Of a DNA stretch of 64,000 nt, positions 21,777-30,845 are shown one piece after another. Every line of letters begins with the position of its first letter. Position 1 is the first letter of the stretch. Both the position numbers and the translations under genes were made by a program. This DNA comes from Massilia sp. PAMC28688 (lineage in GTDB: Bacteria > Pseudomonadota > Gammaproteobacteria > Burkholderiales > Burkholderiaceae_D): the NCBI RefSeq assembly GCF_019443445.1, contig NZ_CP080378.1:1178001-1242000 (forward strand), written 5' to 3'. The notes beneath the pieces were generated by a model. That model was given only the letters and a program-made list of their open reading frames with translations. It was not told the DNA's origin and did no database searches.

Positions 21777-22185
21777 CCCTGTTAATGACGATCCGTTGCC
21801 CGAACGGCTGATGGAATACTTAAAATGTTGCGGTACAAGTAGCCGTGTCATCTCGAAATGCACGCTGGAGACGAGGCTATATCACGATCTAGATATTTAT
21901 GGCGAGATAGCAGAAGATTATCTAGAGGTTCTTTCGGAAAAATTTGGAGTTGATCTTAGTGGTTTTCACTTTGATGATTTTTTCCCCCAAGAATGGCCGC
22001 AGGGGAATTCTTGGGCCGAATCTTTGCTGCTTAAGGTGTTTCCTGGAATTGAGCGGCTGTACCGTAAGCCAAAACTCTATGCACCGATAACAATGCGCAT
22101 GCTCAATACAGCCCTGGAGAAGAAGCGATTATGTGGCTTGCCTCAAGTCGGTGGACCACAATGCAATTTGGATTCACAGCAGTGA
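21745..22185 (+). CDS. DUF1493-family protein
   Basis: 146 residues. Residues 35-80 carry the DUF1493 pattern: an acidic segment TRLYHDLDIYGEIAEDYLEVLSEKF followed by GVDLSGFHFDDFFPQE. The base composition is AT-richer than the surrounding genome, a sign of transfer. Start uncertain (21745, 21754 or 21757). Family function unknown; members often sit beside toxin genes, as here. Confidence 0.65.
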   Translation: MSYMMLSPVTNPVNDDPLPERLMEYLKCCGTSSRVISKCTLETRLYHDLDIYGEIAEDYLEVLSEKFGVDLSGFHFDDFFPQEWPQGNSWAESLLLKVFPGIERLYRKPKLYAPITMRMLNTALEKKRLCGLPQVGGPQCNLDSQQ

Positions 22186-22403
22186 GAGTGGGAGCCGCAC
22201 GGCGGCCGGGGGCGGCAGAGTTAGTCGCAGTAGGCGGCGGGTCAGCGCGAGGCACGGGGTCAGCGAGGCACGGGGTCAGTGCCCACAAACTTACACGAAC
22301 TGAGCGGTAAGGCAGGAGCGGGCCGTATCTCGTCTGTATGGGATACGGCAATAAGTTGGCGTTGGTCGTAGCTTCTTTGTATCTCGTCCGTAGCCCGTCG
22401 TAT
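22186..22403. other. intergenic stretch with short repeats
   Basis: 218 bases with no convincing gene. GAGGCACGGGGTCAG occurs at about 22240-22254 and again just downstream as GAGGCACGGGGTCAG followed by TGCC, with GGCAC/GTGCC able to pair. Near 22327 and 22378, GTATCTCGTC recurs as a direct repeat. Confidence 0.4.
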
Positions 22404-22442
22404 GGTAATCCCCCCATTAATGATGGGCGCCAAAAGTAGAGG

Positions 22443-23276
22443 CTATGCGGCGAGGGCCAATTTTTGAATCGGAGTGATGCCGCCAAGGGCCATGTGTGGC
22501 CGGTCGTGATTGTAAGTCCATAACCAGCGCGTGGCAAAGTCCTGAATCTCATCAAGGGAATCGAACAAATGATGTGCCAGCCAGTCGTAGCGTACAGTGC
22601 GGTTGTAGCGCTCGACGTAAGCGTTTTGCTGCGGCTGTCCAGGCTGGATGAACGCGATCTCGATGTCATGCTTGGCGGCCCACATCTTGGTCGTCTCGCT
22701 GATGTATTCGGGACCGTTGTCGCAACGGATAATGCGGGGCTTGCCACGCCATTCGATCAGTTGATTCAGTGACCGTACGATGCGCTCCGATGGCAGCGAG
22801 AAATCGACGTCGATGATCAAGCCTTCGCGGTTGAAGTCGTCGATGACGTTGAACAGACGAATGCTGCGCCCATCGGCAAGCTGGTCGTGCATGAAGTCCA
22901 TCGACCAGGTCTGGTTGATCGCCGTGGGCACCGCCAGAGGCAGGGGCTTCTCACGCACCAGGCGCTGACGCGGTTTGATGCGCAGATTGAGTTCCAACTC
23001 ACGGTAGATGCGGTAGACGCGCTTGTGGTTCCATTTGAAGCCCTTCACGTTGCGCAGGTACAGGAAGCTTAGGCCGAAGCCCCAGTTGCGCTGGTTGTTC
23101 GTCAGGCGAATCAACCAATCGGCAATGGCCTCGTTCTCGGCATTGAGCTTGGCTTGGTAGCGGAAGCAGGTCTGGCTGATGCCAAAGGCTAGGCACGCCG
23201 TCGTGATGCTCACCCGCCCAGCGTCAACGAAGCTGCGCGCCATCTCCCGTCGGCGAGATGGCGCTACCACTTTTTT
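22443..23276 (-). CDS. IS3-family transposase OrfB (frameshift-expressed)
   Basis: Integrase-type catalytic half, about 277 residues from the slippery site. DDE residues are visible: [22 protein letters not shown] and [17 protein letters not shown]. Probably made as an OrfAB fusion by -1 frameshifting at A-AAA-AAG (23276-23270), which continues as [12 protein letters not shown]. Intact to its natural stop. Confidence 0.9.
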   Translation of the reverse strand, partial: KKVVAPSRRREMARSFVDAGRVSITTACLAFGISQTCFRYQAKLNAENEAIADWLIRLTNNQRNWGFGLSFLYLRNVKGFKWNHKRVYRIYRELELNLRIKPRQRLVREKPLPLAVPTAINQTWSMDFMHDQLADGRSIRLFNVIDDFNREGLIIDVDFSLPSERIVRSLNQLIEWRGKPRIIRCDNGPEYISETTKMWAAKHDIEIAFIQPGQPQQNAYVERYNRTVRYDWLAHHLFDSLDEIQDFATRWLWTYNHDRPHMALGGITPIQKLALAA

Positions 23277-23530
23277 GCGAGGGCCTCGGCCACGATCTCG
23301 GCCTTGAGGCGCTCTTCGGCATACATTTTCTTGAGCCGACGGTTCTCTTCTTCGAGCTCCTTCATGCGGGCCATCAGCGAGGCGTCCTTGCCTCCGAACT
23401 TGGAGCGCCATTTGTAGAACGTGGCCGCGCTCATGCCGTGTTCACGGCACAGCTCTGGAATGGGCGAGCCACCTTCGGCCTGTTTCAGGATGGCGATGAT
23501 CTGGCTGTCGGTAAAGCGGGAAGTCTTCAT
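23264..23530 (-). CDS. IS3-family transposase OrfA
   Basis: 88 residues: helix-turn-helix ([16 protein letters not shown] ... [20 protein letters not shown]) and coiled coil ([20 protein letters not shown]) of the IS407/IS2-like OrfA. The stop follows the A6G slippery heptamer by one codon. Confidence 0.92.
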   Translation of the reverse strand: MKTSRFTDSQIIAILKQAEGGSPIPELCREHGMSAATFYKWRSKFGGKDASLMARMKELEEENRRLKKMYAEERLKAEIVAEALAKKW

Positions 23531-23598
23531 GCAGAACTTTCAAATGCTAAGCTAGAAAATTCTACTTTTAAATGCGATCATTTGCTGGGGGGATTACC

Positions 23599-23906
23599 TC
23601 CGGACTGTACAAGAAACTTTTGTAACGCGCCTCGTAAAAAGACTCCAAGCTTGTGTTTGCCTCAAATAATTCAGACCAGAGTTCATATCGGTCCGCTAAG
23701 GCTGCACCGTCCTGCTGATATCCATATTGTTCTGCATGGGCTCGGAAACCATTCTCACGCGCATATTCCTCGGCTTCAGCCTCGGCACGCGTATGCGCCT
23801 CTGGCCATGTCTGCGCTTCAAAGCCGACTACTCGCTCTTCGAAGACATTCGTCCAGTCTCGTTTTGTACCAAAGAGCTACACGGTTCGTATTGCGTACCA
23901 GCGCAT
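23599..23906 (-). pseudogene. DUF4288-like protein gene with in-frame amber codon, truncated by IS3
   Basis: From ATG at 23906 the minus strand reads MRWYAIRTV, then TAG (23879-23877), then continues open in the same frame for about 93 codons (LFGTKRDWTNVFEERVVGFE ... RYELWSELFEANTSLESF) into the right end of the IS. The pattern W-Y-A-x-R-T-V-x-L-F followed by an ERVV-F-A strand and an Ala/Glu-rich helix resembles DUF4288 proteins, by recollection. Loss of codon 10 and of the 3' end makes it a pseudogene. Confidence 0.55.
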
Positions 23907-24021
23907 GTGAACGTCTCATGATGATTGGATGACCGGTTCTTGCCGATCTCGGCCTTTGGCACATGATATCAGTTGCCCGGACGGAAGAGTCTCAGACGGT
24001 CTCGACAGGCCGCTCTCGCCC

Positions 24022-25704
24022 CAGGCCGTGTAAAAACAGACGCACTAACTCCTGTACCCACATTTTACCTTTAAGGGTTCACCTGGAGGCCGCCGCAGGC
24101 CCTTAAGGCCAGCGGAGTTTTTCCCGGACCTAGCGGGATCATCAGCATCGCAAAGGCCCATACGACGCGTAGCAGAGTCATAAATAGGGCCTGCGCCCTT
24201 ATTGCTTCGATGATCCTGGTCATGCCCAATAACGCGAGCAATCGTTTGAAGTTATAGGCGAGCACATGCAGGCTCATCTCGGTCCTCACGCGCTCTAACC
24301 CCTTGGTCAGGAAGTGCGTTGTCCCCATCCATGACTTAATGGTTCCGAACGGGTGCTCGACTGTGCAGCGACGAATGCGCATGGTCTCGGGCTGCTGCTC
24401 AAGACGAACCTGCATGTCATCGAGCACGCCCTGGTGTTCCCAGCGCGTCACGCGTCGCGCCTGGCTCGGCGTGCACTTGTCCTTGAGCGGGCAGCCCTTG
24501 CAATTCGAGCTCCAGTAACGGTTGAGCGTCATACCCTTTTCGACGCAGGCAAAGCGCCAGATCAGCGATTGACCCGCCGGGCACCGGTATTCATTCTTCT
24601 GCTGATCGTAGATGAAATCAGCCTTGTCGAAGCGGCCCTCCGCCTTGGCGTTGGAGGTCTTGGTCGCAGGGACCAACGGTTCAATACCGGCCTCGCGGCA
24701 TGCCAGGATTTCTTCGCCTTTGAAGTAGCCGCGGTCGGCGATTGCCGTCAACTTGGCGGTACCAATCGCAGCGCGAGCTTTCTTAGCCATGACAGAGAGT
24801 TGATCGCGGTCGTTGCCGATGTTCGTAACTTCGTGTTCAACGATGAGATGATGCTTGGCGTCGACGGCAGTTTGCACGTTGTACCCAACGATGCCGTCAC
24901 CGCGCGTGATCATTGACCGTGCATCGGGATCGGTCAGCGAGATTTGCGTTTCGCCAGAGGCTTGCAGCTGTGCTTCGACTTTCTTAAGCTCGGCCATCTG
25001 TCCCTTCATCGCCGCGATTTTCTCGTTTAAACGCACCGATCGTGCTTGTGCCGTCGCCGGTGCCTGCCGATCGGCGGTGTCCAGTTCTGCCAAGTAGCGG
25101 CCAATGTTTGCTTCGATCTCTTCCATCCTACGCTTGAGTTTCCCGTGCGTGAAATTGCGGTCACTGGTGTTGACGCCCTTGAACTTGCTGCCGTCGATAG
25201 CCACTACCGCGTCTTGAAACAGATCGAGTCGCTGGCACAGCACGATAAACTGCCGGCAAACACTGCGGATGGCCTTGCCATTGTCTTTCCGGAAGTTCGC
25301 GATAGTTTTGAAGTCGGGAGCTAGGCGGCCGGTCAGCCACATAAGTTCCACGTTGCGCTGCGCTTCGCGCTCGAGCCGGCGGCTCGACTGGATGCGGTTG
25401 AGGTAGCCATAGATGTAGAGCTTCAGGAGCACAGCGGGGTGATAGGCAGGCCGCCCTGTCTTTGCTGGGAGAACTCGTGCAAAGCCCAGCGCGGCCAGAT
25501 CAAGTTCTTCAACGAAGATATCGACTACGCGGACAGGGTTGTCCTCGGTTACGTAGTCGTCCAAAAGCTCGGGGAGTAGCGCGCCTTGTCCACGGTCCTC
25601 GCCTTCAATAAAACGCTTCATACAGCACCAGTATTGATGAGATACTGGCTCAACGTTTACCGTGGAAAATCCGTTTACATGGGATCACGTTTTTACACAG
25701 CCTG
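24022..25704. mobile_element. IS1182-family insertion sequence
   Basis: About 1683 bp bounded by inverted repeats CAGGCCGTGTAAAAAC (left) and CAGGCTGTGTAAAAAC (right, reverse complement). It contains one transposase gene on the minus strand with both ends intact. A target duplication is not obvious, and the precise outer base is uncertain by a few positions. Confidence 0.8.
24071..25621 (-). CDS. IS1182-family transposase
   Basis: 516 residues. The N-terminal DUF772 region contains YHPAVLLKLYIYGYLNRIQSSRRLEREAQRN, the DDE core VVAIDGSKFKGV, a middle ADRGYF and a cysteine cluster near residue 370 (CKGCPLKDKC). The C-terminal catalytic region includes EHPFGTIKSWMG. Full length for the family, no internal stop. 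Probably active or recently so. Confidence 0.93.
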   Translation of the reverse strand: MKRFIEGEDRGQGALLPELLDDYVTEDNPVRVVDIFVEELDLAALGFARVLPAKTGRPAYHPAVLLKLYIYGYLNRIQSSRRLEREAQRNVELMWLTGRLAPDFKTIANFRKDNGKAIRSVCRQFIVLCQRLDLFQDAVVAIDGSKFKGVNTSDRNFTHGKLKRRMEEIEANIGRYLAELDTADRQAPATAQARSVRLNEKIAAMKGQMAELKKVEAQLQASGETQISLTDPDARSMITRGDGIVGYNVQTAVDAKHHLIVEHEVTNIGNDRDQLSVMAKKARAAIGTAKLTAIADRGYFKGEEILACREAGIEPLVPATKTSNAKAEGRFDKADFIYDQQKNEYRCPAGQSLIWRFACVEKGMTLNRYWSSNCKGCPLKDKCTPSQARRVTRWEHQGVLDDMQVRLEQQPETMRIRRCTVEHPFGTIKSWMGTTHFLTKGLERVRTEMSLHVLAYNFKRLLALLGMTRIIEAIRAQALFMTLLRVVWAFAMLMIPLGPGKTPLALRACGGLQVNP

Positions 25705-26020
25705 CCCCCAAAGCTGACGTTCCCCGGTCGATACGTAGAGCACCCAACGCAGTGCCGCAGCGTGCCATCCAGCATGGGAAGGCGCTTTTTTTGGCCAGCG
25801 TTGTCCCAGAACGGGGCGATTGACCGCCCCTACAGCATCTGCAAAGGACCGAAAGTACTTGGCACAAAGAGATATCCTGGAAGGCGACCGAGGTGCAGAC
25901 GGCGCGATTGCCGGGCAGCTTGTCCATAAATGATGTCAACCGCCGCGGCTGCCAGGGGATTTACGGACTCTAATGTCTGCGCAAGGGGTAGAATCCCCCA
26001 AAATTTCTCGACTCTATCCC
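25705..26020. other. intergenic region upstream of gph
   Basis: 316 bases between IS1182 and gph with no convincing coding frame. It probably holds the present gph promoter, as gph has lost its usual neighbour rpe. Nothing definite seen. Confidence 0.4.
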
Positions 26021-26734
26021 ATGTTTACCAACTCTATTAAGTCCGACTACGGGCCACTGCGAGCCGCCATCATCGACCTTGATGGCACCATGCTCGACAC
26101 CGTGCCGGACTTTCACATCGCCATCAATCGCATGCGTTCGGAGCACCAGATGTCGCCGATCAGCGCCGATGCCGTCGCCCTGATGGTGGGCAAGGGCTCC
26201 GAGCACCTGATTCGCAGTGTTCTGGCGCTTGACCTCGACGCGGCCACAGTCGAGCGGGATTTCGACAGCGCAATGGATGCCTACCAGCGCCACTATCTCG
26301 ACATCAACGGCCAGCACAGCGCCGTATATTCAGGCGTGATCGAAGGTTTGGACGCCATGAAGGAACAAGGATTGCGCCTGGCCTGCGTGACCAACAAGCC
26401 GATCGCCTTCGCCCTGCCCCTGCTCAAGCAAAAAGGGCTGGATCACTATTTCGACGTGGTCTACGGCGGCGATTCCCTGCCGCGCAAGAAGCCCGATCCC
26501 ATGCCGCTGCTGCAGGTGTGCAGCGATTTCGACCTGCAGCCATCGCAGGTGGTGGCCATTGGCGACTCGTCCAACGACGCCGAAGCAGCGCGCGCGGCAG
26601 GCTGCTTTGTATTGACCGTACCGTATGGCTACAACCACGGGCGGGCTATACACGAAACCGATTCCGATGGTATAGTTGACACGTTGCTAGAAGCAGCTAC
26701 CCTGATTCATTCGCACAATAAACAAGCAGACTGA
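26021..26734 (+). CDS. gph: phosphoglycolate phosphatase, HAD superfamily
   Basis: 237 residues. It removes phosphate from 2-phosphoglycolate, a by-product of DNA repair and oxygenation. HAD motifs: DLDGTMLDT (nucleophile and acid aspartates), VTNK, KKPDP and GDSSNDAEAA. A helical cap domain (residues about 25-100) sits after the first motif. The start at 26021 puts the DxD motif about 19 residues in. It immediately precedes the trp leader, the usual betaproteobacterial order. Confidence 0.92.
   Translation: MFTNSIKSDYGPLRAAIIDLDGTMLDTVPDFHIAINRMRSEHQMSPISADAVALMVGKGSEHLIRSVLALDLDAATVERDFDSAMDAYQRHYLDINGQHSAVYSGVIEGLDAMKEQGLRLACVTNKPIAFALPLLKQKGLDHYFDVVYGGDSLPRKKPDPMPLLQVCSDFDLQPSQVVAIGDSSNDAEAARAAGCFVLTVPYGYNHGRAIHETDSDGIVDTLLEAATLIHSHNKQAD
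26676..26703 (+). promoter_or_regulatory. putative trp operon promoter inside the gph 3' end
   Basis: TTGACA (26676-26681), 16-base spacer and TACCCT (26698-26703). The -35 is perfect, the -10 weak. It would start transcription about 35 bases before the leader peptide, as attenuation requires. Confidence 0.45.
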
Positions 26735-26745
26735 ACCAAAACCAC

Positions 26746-26832
26746 ATGTTTTTCATCAAAAAACACAATGTCACCCAAACCGGCTCGATTGAGGCCTGGC
26801 TTTGGCGACGCTGGCAATCCTGGGCTAAGTAA
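26746..26832 (+). CDS. trpL: trp operon leader peptide
   Basis: 28 codons, too short for ordinary gene finding. The C-terminal part reads EAWLWRRWQSWAK: four Trp codons (26797, 26803, 26812, 26821) within nine, just before the stop at 26830-26832. A terminator hairpin follows 14 bases later. Ribosome stalling at these Trp codons when charged tRNA-Trp is scarce would favour an antiterminator. No clear Shine-Dalgarno is visible. Confidence 0.88.
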   Translation: MFFIKKHNVTQTGSIEAWLWRRWQSWAK

Positions 26833-26845
26833 CCCGTATTGATTG

Positions 26846-26879
26846 CTGTCGGCTGCCCCTGTGCGCCGGCAGGTTTTTT
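26846..26879 (+). terminator. trp attenuator
   Basis: CTGTCGGC (26846-26853) pairs with GCCGGCAG (26865-26872), one T-G pair, loop of 11, followed by GTTTTTT. It sits between trpL and trpE, so it is the regulated terminator of the operon. Confidence 0.82.
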
Positions 26880-26924
26880 GAAACCCACTGTCCGCCACTA
26901 CGCCTGGACAGCCTGGAGAAAAGC

Positions 26925-28421
26925 ATGACCGAACTCGAATTCAAATCGTTGGCCAACGAAGGCTTCAACCGTATTCCATTGATCGCCGAAGCATTCGCCG
27001 ACCTGGAAACACCCCTCACGCTGTACCTCAAGCTGGCCCAGACCCAGAACGCCGGGCGCAATACCTTCCTGCTCGAATCGGTGGTGGGCGGCGAACGCTT
27101 TGGCCGCTATTCCTTCATCGGCCTGCCCGCAACGACCGTGCTGCGCACCTTCGGGCGCCGCACCGAAATCGTCAAGAATGGCAGCGTGATCGAGACCCAC
27201 GAGGGCAATCCGCTTGACTTCATCGAGTCGTTCCAGGCGCGCTTCAAGGTCGCGCTGCGTCCCGGCCTGCCACGTTTTTGCGGCGGCCTGGCCGGTTACT
27301 TCGGCTATGACACGGTGCGCCACATCGAGCGCAAGCTGGCCGATTCCATGCCGAAGGACGACCTGGGCCTGCCTGACATCCAGCTGATGGTGACGGAAGA
27401 ACTGGCCGTCATCGACAACCTGTCGGGCAAGCTGTACCTGATCGTGTACGCCGACACGGCGCAGCCGGAAGCCTATTCCAAAGCGCGCCAGCGCCTGAAG
27501 GACTTGCGCATGATGCTGCGCCGTGGCGTGGACGCGCCGGTGACATCAAGCTCGGTGCGCACCGAGGCCGTGCGCGACTTCAGCAAGGAAGACTATCTCA
27601 AGGCGGTGGCGCGGGCACACGAATACGTCATGGCCGGTGACCTGATGCAGGTGCAAATTGGCCAGCGCATCCGCAAGCCCTACGTCGACAATCCGCTCAC
27701 GCTGTACCGCGCACTGCGTTCGCTGAACCCATCGCCGTACATGTACTACTACAATTTTGGCGACATGCAGATTGTCGGCGCGTCGCCCGAAATCCTGGTG
27801 CGCAACGAGACCGGTTCCGACGGCATCAAAAAAGTGACCCTGCGCCCCATCGCCGGCACCCGTCCGCGCGGCGCCACGCCGGAACGCGACGCCGAACTGG
27901 CCAGGGAACTGCTGGCCGACCCCAAGGAAATCGCAGAACACGTGATGCTGATCGACCTGGCCCGCAATGACCTGGGACGCATTTCCGACATCGGCAGCGT
28001 CAAGGTGACCGAGCGCCTGGTGGTGGAGAAGTATTCGCACGTGCAGCACATTGTCTCGAACGTGGAAGGCAGGTTGAAAGCGAACATGTCCAACCTGGAC
28101 GTGCTGCGCGCCACCTTCCCAGCCGGAACCCTGACCGGCGCGCCGAAAGTGCGCGCCATGGAAGTGATTGACGAACTGGAGCCGACCAAGCGCGGCATCT
28201 ACGGCGGCGCCTGCGGCTACCTGTCGTTTGGCGGCGAGATGGATGTGGCCATTGCCATTCGCACCGGCCTGATCAAGGACGGCATGCTGTATGTGCAGGC
28301 CGCGGCCGGCATCGTGGCAGACTCGATCCCGGAAATGGAATGGCAGGAAACCGAAAACAAGGCGCGTGCCGTCCTGCGCGCCGCCGAGCAGGTGCAAGAC
28401 GGCCTGGATGGGGAGCTGTGA
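26925..28421 (+). CDS. trpE: anthranilate synthase component I
   Basis: 498 residues, standard length. It converts chorismate to anthranilate with ammonia supplied by TrpG. The tryptophan feedback site LLES is at residues 49-52. The catalytic C-terminal half has [46 protein letters not shown] and [22 protein letters not shown] precedes the ATG. First structural gene after the attenuator; one base separates it from trpG. Confidence 0.97.
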   Translation: MTELEFKSLANEGFNRIPLIAEAFADLETPLTLYLKLAQTQNAGRNTFLLESVVGGERFGRYSFIGLPATTVLRTFGRRTEIVKNGSVIETHEGNPLDFIESFQARFKVALRPGLPRFCGGLAGYFGYDTVRHIERKLADSMPKDDLGLPDIQLMVTEELAVIDNLSGKLYLIVYADTAQPEAYSKARQRLKDLRMMLRRGVDAPVTSSSVRTEAVRDFSKEDYLKAVARAHEYVMAGDLMQVQIGQRIRKPYVDNPLTLYRALRSLNPSPYMYYYNFGDMQIVGASPEILVRNETGSDGIKKVTLRPIAGTRPRGATPERDAELARELLADPKEIAEHVMLIDLARNDLGRISDIGSVKVTERLVVEKYSHVQHIVSNVEGRLKANMSNLDVLRATFPAGTLTGAPKVRAMEVIDELEPTKRGIYGGACGYLSFGGEMDVAIAIRTGLIKDGMLYVQAAAGIVADSIPEMEWQETENKARAVLRAAEQVQDGLDGEL

Positions 28422-28422
28422 C

Positions 28423-28986
28423 ATGCTGCTGATGATCGATAACTACGACTCGTTCACCTACAACCTGGTGCAGTACTTCGGGGAGCTGGGCGAGGAAGTG
28501 CGCACGGTGCGCAACGATGAAATCACGCTCGACGAAATCGCCGCCATGCGGCCGGACCGCATCTGCATTTCGCCCGGCCCCAAGACGCCGGCCGAAGCGG
28601 GCATTTCCATCGACATCCTGCAGCAGTTCAAGGGCAAGCTGCCGATCCTGGGCGTATGCCTTGGCCACCAGGCGATGGGCGCCGCATTCGGCGGCAAGGT
28701 CATTCGCGCCAAGCAGGTCATGCATGGCAAAACGTCGCTGATCGCCCATACCGGCGTTGGCGTTTTCAAAGGACTTCCCAGCCCGTTTACGGTCATCCGC
28801 TACCACTCGCTGGCCATCGAGCGCGCATCGCTCCCGGCCTGCCTGGAAGTGACGGCATGGACCGATGACGGAGAGATCATGGGCGTGCGGCACAAGGAAT
28901 TCGACATCGAGGGTGTGCAGTTTCATCCCGAATCGATCCTGTCCGAGCATGGCCATGCCCTGCTGAAGAACTTCCTCGAACGCTAA
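28423..28986 (+). CDS. trpG: anthranilate synthase component II (glutamine amidotransferase)
   Basis: 187 residues, class I amidotransferase. It hydrolyses glutamine to feed ammonia to TrpE. Catalytic triad: C79 in [11 protein letters not shown]168 and E170 in FHPESI. N-terminal [18 protein letters not shown] is canonical. Starts one base after the trpE stop, so translation is coupled. Confidence 0.97.
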   Translation: MLLMIDNYDSFTYNLVQYFGELGEEVRTVRNDEITLDEIAAMRPDRICISPGPKTPAEAGISIDILQQFKGKLPILGVCLGHQAMGAAFGGKVIRAKQVMHGKTSLIAHTGVGVFKGLPSPFTVIRYHSLAIERASLPACLEVTAWTDDGEIMGVRHKEFDIEGVQFHPESILSEHGHALLKNFLER

Positions 28987-28998
28987 CCTGGACCCATC

Positions 28999-30033
28999 AT
29001 GCCGATCACCCCACAAGAAGCCCTGCTGCGCTGCATCGAACACCGCGAGATTTTTCACGACGAGATGCTGCACCTGTTCCGCCAGATCATGTCGGGCGAA
29101 ATGTCCCCCACCATGATCGCCGCGCTCACCCTGGGCCTGCGCGTGAAGAAGGAAACCATCGGCGAAATCGCCGCTGCCGCGCAGGTAATGCGCGAATTCT
29201 CCACCAAGGTGCCGATGGCCGACACCACCAATCTGCTCGACATCGTCGGCACCGGCGGCGACGGCGCGCACACCTTCAATATTTCGACAGCCTCGATGTT
29301 TGTCGCTGCCGCTGCAGGCGCGCGCGTGGCCAAGCATGGCGGGCGCAGTGTGTCGTCATCGTCCGGCAGCGCCGACGTGCTGGAGTCGCTGGGCGCCAAC
29401 ATCAATCTCAAGCCCGAGCAGATCGCCCAGTCCATTGCGCAGACCGGCATTGGCTTCATGTTCGCGCCCAATCACCACGCCGCGATGAAGCATGCCGCAC
29501 CGGTGCGCCGCGAACTGGGCGTGCGCACCATTTTCAATATTCTCGGCCCACTGACCAATCCCGCCGGCGCGCCCAACATTCTCATGGGCGTGTTCCACCC
29601 GGACCTGGTGGGCATCCAGGTGCGCGTGCTGCAGCGCCTCGGCGCGCAGCATGCGGTGGTGGTGTGGGGCCGTGACAATATGGATGAAGTGTCCCTTGGC
29701 GCCGCCACCATGGTCGGTGAACTGGTCAACGGCGAAATCCGCGAGTACGAAATCCATCCTGAAGACTTTGGCCTGCAAATGATCGCCAGCCGTAACCTGA
29801 AGGTGGCCGATTCGGTGGAATCGAAAGCCAAGATGATGGAAGCGCTCAGTGGCGAGCCAGGCGCGCCGTTCGACATCGTGGCCCTGAATGCGGGAACCGC
29901 CCTGTTTGCCGCCGGCGTGGCCAGCTCGATTGAGGAAGGCTTGAAGAAAGCGCGCGCGGCGATCGAGTCCGGCGCCGCCCGTGCCAAGCTCGATCAGTTC
30001 GTCCAGGTCACCCAGCAGCTTGGCGCGTCGTAA
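28999..30033 (+). CDS. trpD: anthranilate phosphoribosyltransferase
   Basis: 344 residues. It transfers phosphoribose from PRPP to anthranilate. Motifs: [19 protein letters not shown] (PRPP loop, residues about 77-95), [18 protein letters not shown], and the anthranilate-site segment [20 protein letters not shown]. 12 bases after trpG. The fold (small helical domain, then alpha/beta) is complete. Confidence 0.97.
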   Translation: MPITPQEALLRCIEHREIFHDEMLHLFRQIMSGEMSPTMIAALTLGLRVKKETIGEIAAAAQVMREFSTKVPMADTTNLLDIVGTGGDGAHTFNISTASMFVAAAAGARVAKHGGRSVSSSSGSADVLESLGANINLKPEQIAQSIAQTGIGFMFAPNHHAAMKHAAPVRRELGVRTIFNILGPLTNPAGAPNILMGVFHPDLVGIQVRVLQRLGAQHAVVVWGRDNMDEVSLGAATMVGELVNGEIREYEIHPEDFGLQMIASRNLKVADSVESKAKMMEALSGEPGAPFDIVALNAGTALFAAGVASSIEEGLKKARAAIESGAARAKLDQFVQVTQQLGAS

Positions 30034-30041
30034 GGAACAGC

Positions 30042-30842
30042 ATGTCCGATATTCTCAACAAGATCCTGGCCGTCAAGGCCGACGAAGTCAAGGCGGCCAA
30101 AAAGTACCGCGACCTGGCCAGCCTGCGCCGCGAGGTGGAGGCTGACAGCGCCGGGCGCCGCGCCATTCGCGGCTTCGAACAAAGTCTGCGGCGCCAGATC
30201 GCGCTCGGCCATGCCGGCGTGATCGCGGAAGTAAAAAAGGCGTCGCCCTCCAAGGGCGTGCTGCGCGAAGACTTCAAGCCCGCCAACATCGCAGAGAGCT
30301 ATGCGCGCCATGGCGCGGCGTGCCTGTCGGTGCTGACCGATGTACATTTTTTCCAGGGCCACGCGGACTACCTCAAGCAGGCACGCGAGGCCTGCGACAT
30401 CCCGGTCATCCGCAAGGACTTCATGATCGACATGTACCAGGTCTACGAAGCGCGGGCGATGGGTGCCGACGCGATCTTGCTGATCGTCTCGGCGCTCGAT
30501 CACGGCCTCATGGCGGAGCTGGAAGCCTGTGCGCTGGAACTGGGACTGGATGTCTTGGTCGAAGTGCACGACGGCGACGAACTGACGGCCGCGCTCAAAC
30601 TGCGCACGCCGCTGGTAGGCATCAACAACCGCAACCTGCGTACCTTCGATGTATCGTTGCAGACCACCATTGACCTGCTGCCGCGCATTCCGGGAGAGAA
30701 GCTGGTGGTGACGGAGTCAGGCATCCTGGCGCCCGATGATGTGAAGCGCATGCGCGACCACGATGTGCATGCATTCCTGGTGGGCGAAGCGTTCATGCGG
30801 GCGCCGGATCCCGGAGTGGAACTCCAGCGCCTGTTTAACTGA
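30042..30842 (+). CDS. trpC: indole-3-glycerol phosphate synthase
   Basis: 266 residues, TIM barrel. It closes the indole ring from CdRP. Motifs: [64 protein letters not shown] and VTESGI. It is the stand-alone betaproteobacterial type, not fused to TrpF. Last gene of trpEGDC; trpF and trpBA must be elsewhere. Convergent with the M61 peptidase gene only 3 bases away, no terminator visible between them. Confidence 0.97.
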   Translation: MSDILNKILAVKADEVKAAKKYRDLASLRREVEADSAGRRAIRGFEQSLRRQIALGHAGVIAEVKKASPSKGVLREDFKPANIAESYARHGAACLSVLTDVHFFQGHADYLKQAREACDIPVIRKDFMIDMYQVYEARAMGADAILLIVSALDHGLMAELEACALELGLDVLVEVHDGDELTAALKLRTPLVGINNRNLRTFDVSLQTTIDLLPRIPGEKLVVTESGILAPDDVKRMRDHDVHAFLVGEAFMRAPDPGVELQRLFN

Positions 30843-30845
30843 CGT

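Larger units (their letters stand above)
22404..23598. mobile_element. IS3-family insertion sequence (copy 2, IS407-like)
   Basis: About 1195 bp. Both ends start GGTAATCCCCCCA and share AAAAGTAGA 20 bases further in, as inverted repeats. Inside are orfA and orfB on the minus strand joined by an A6G slippery site. No target duplication is evident (GTAT left, TCCG right). Its right end truncates the pseudogene at 23599-23906. Confidence 0.85.

Noticed and set aside
22103-22747. 214-codon minus frame crossing the left end of IS3 copy 2
   Set aside because: It runs in the wrong frame through the transposase gene and through non-coding flank.
25685-25939. 84-codon minus frame upstream of gph
   Set aside because: Starts in an odd place, spans the IS1182 end and shows no motif or ribosome binding site.
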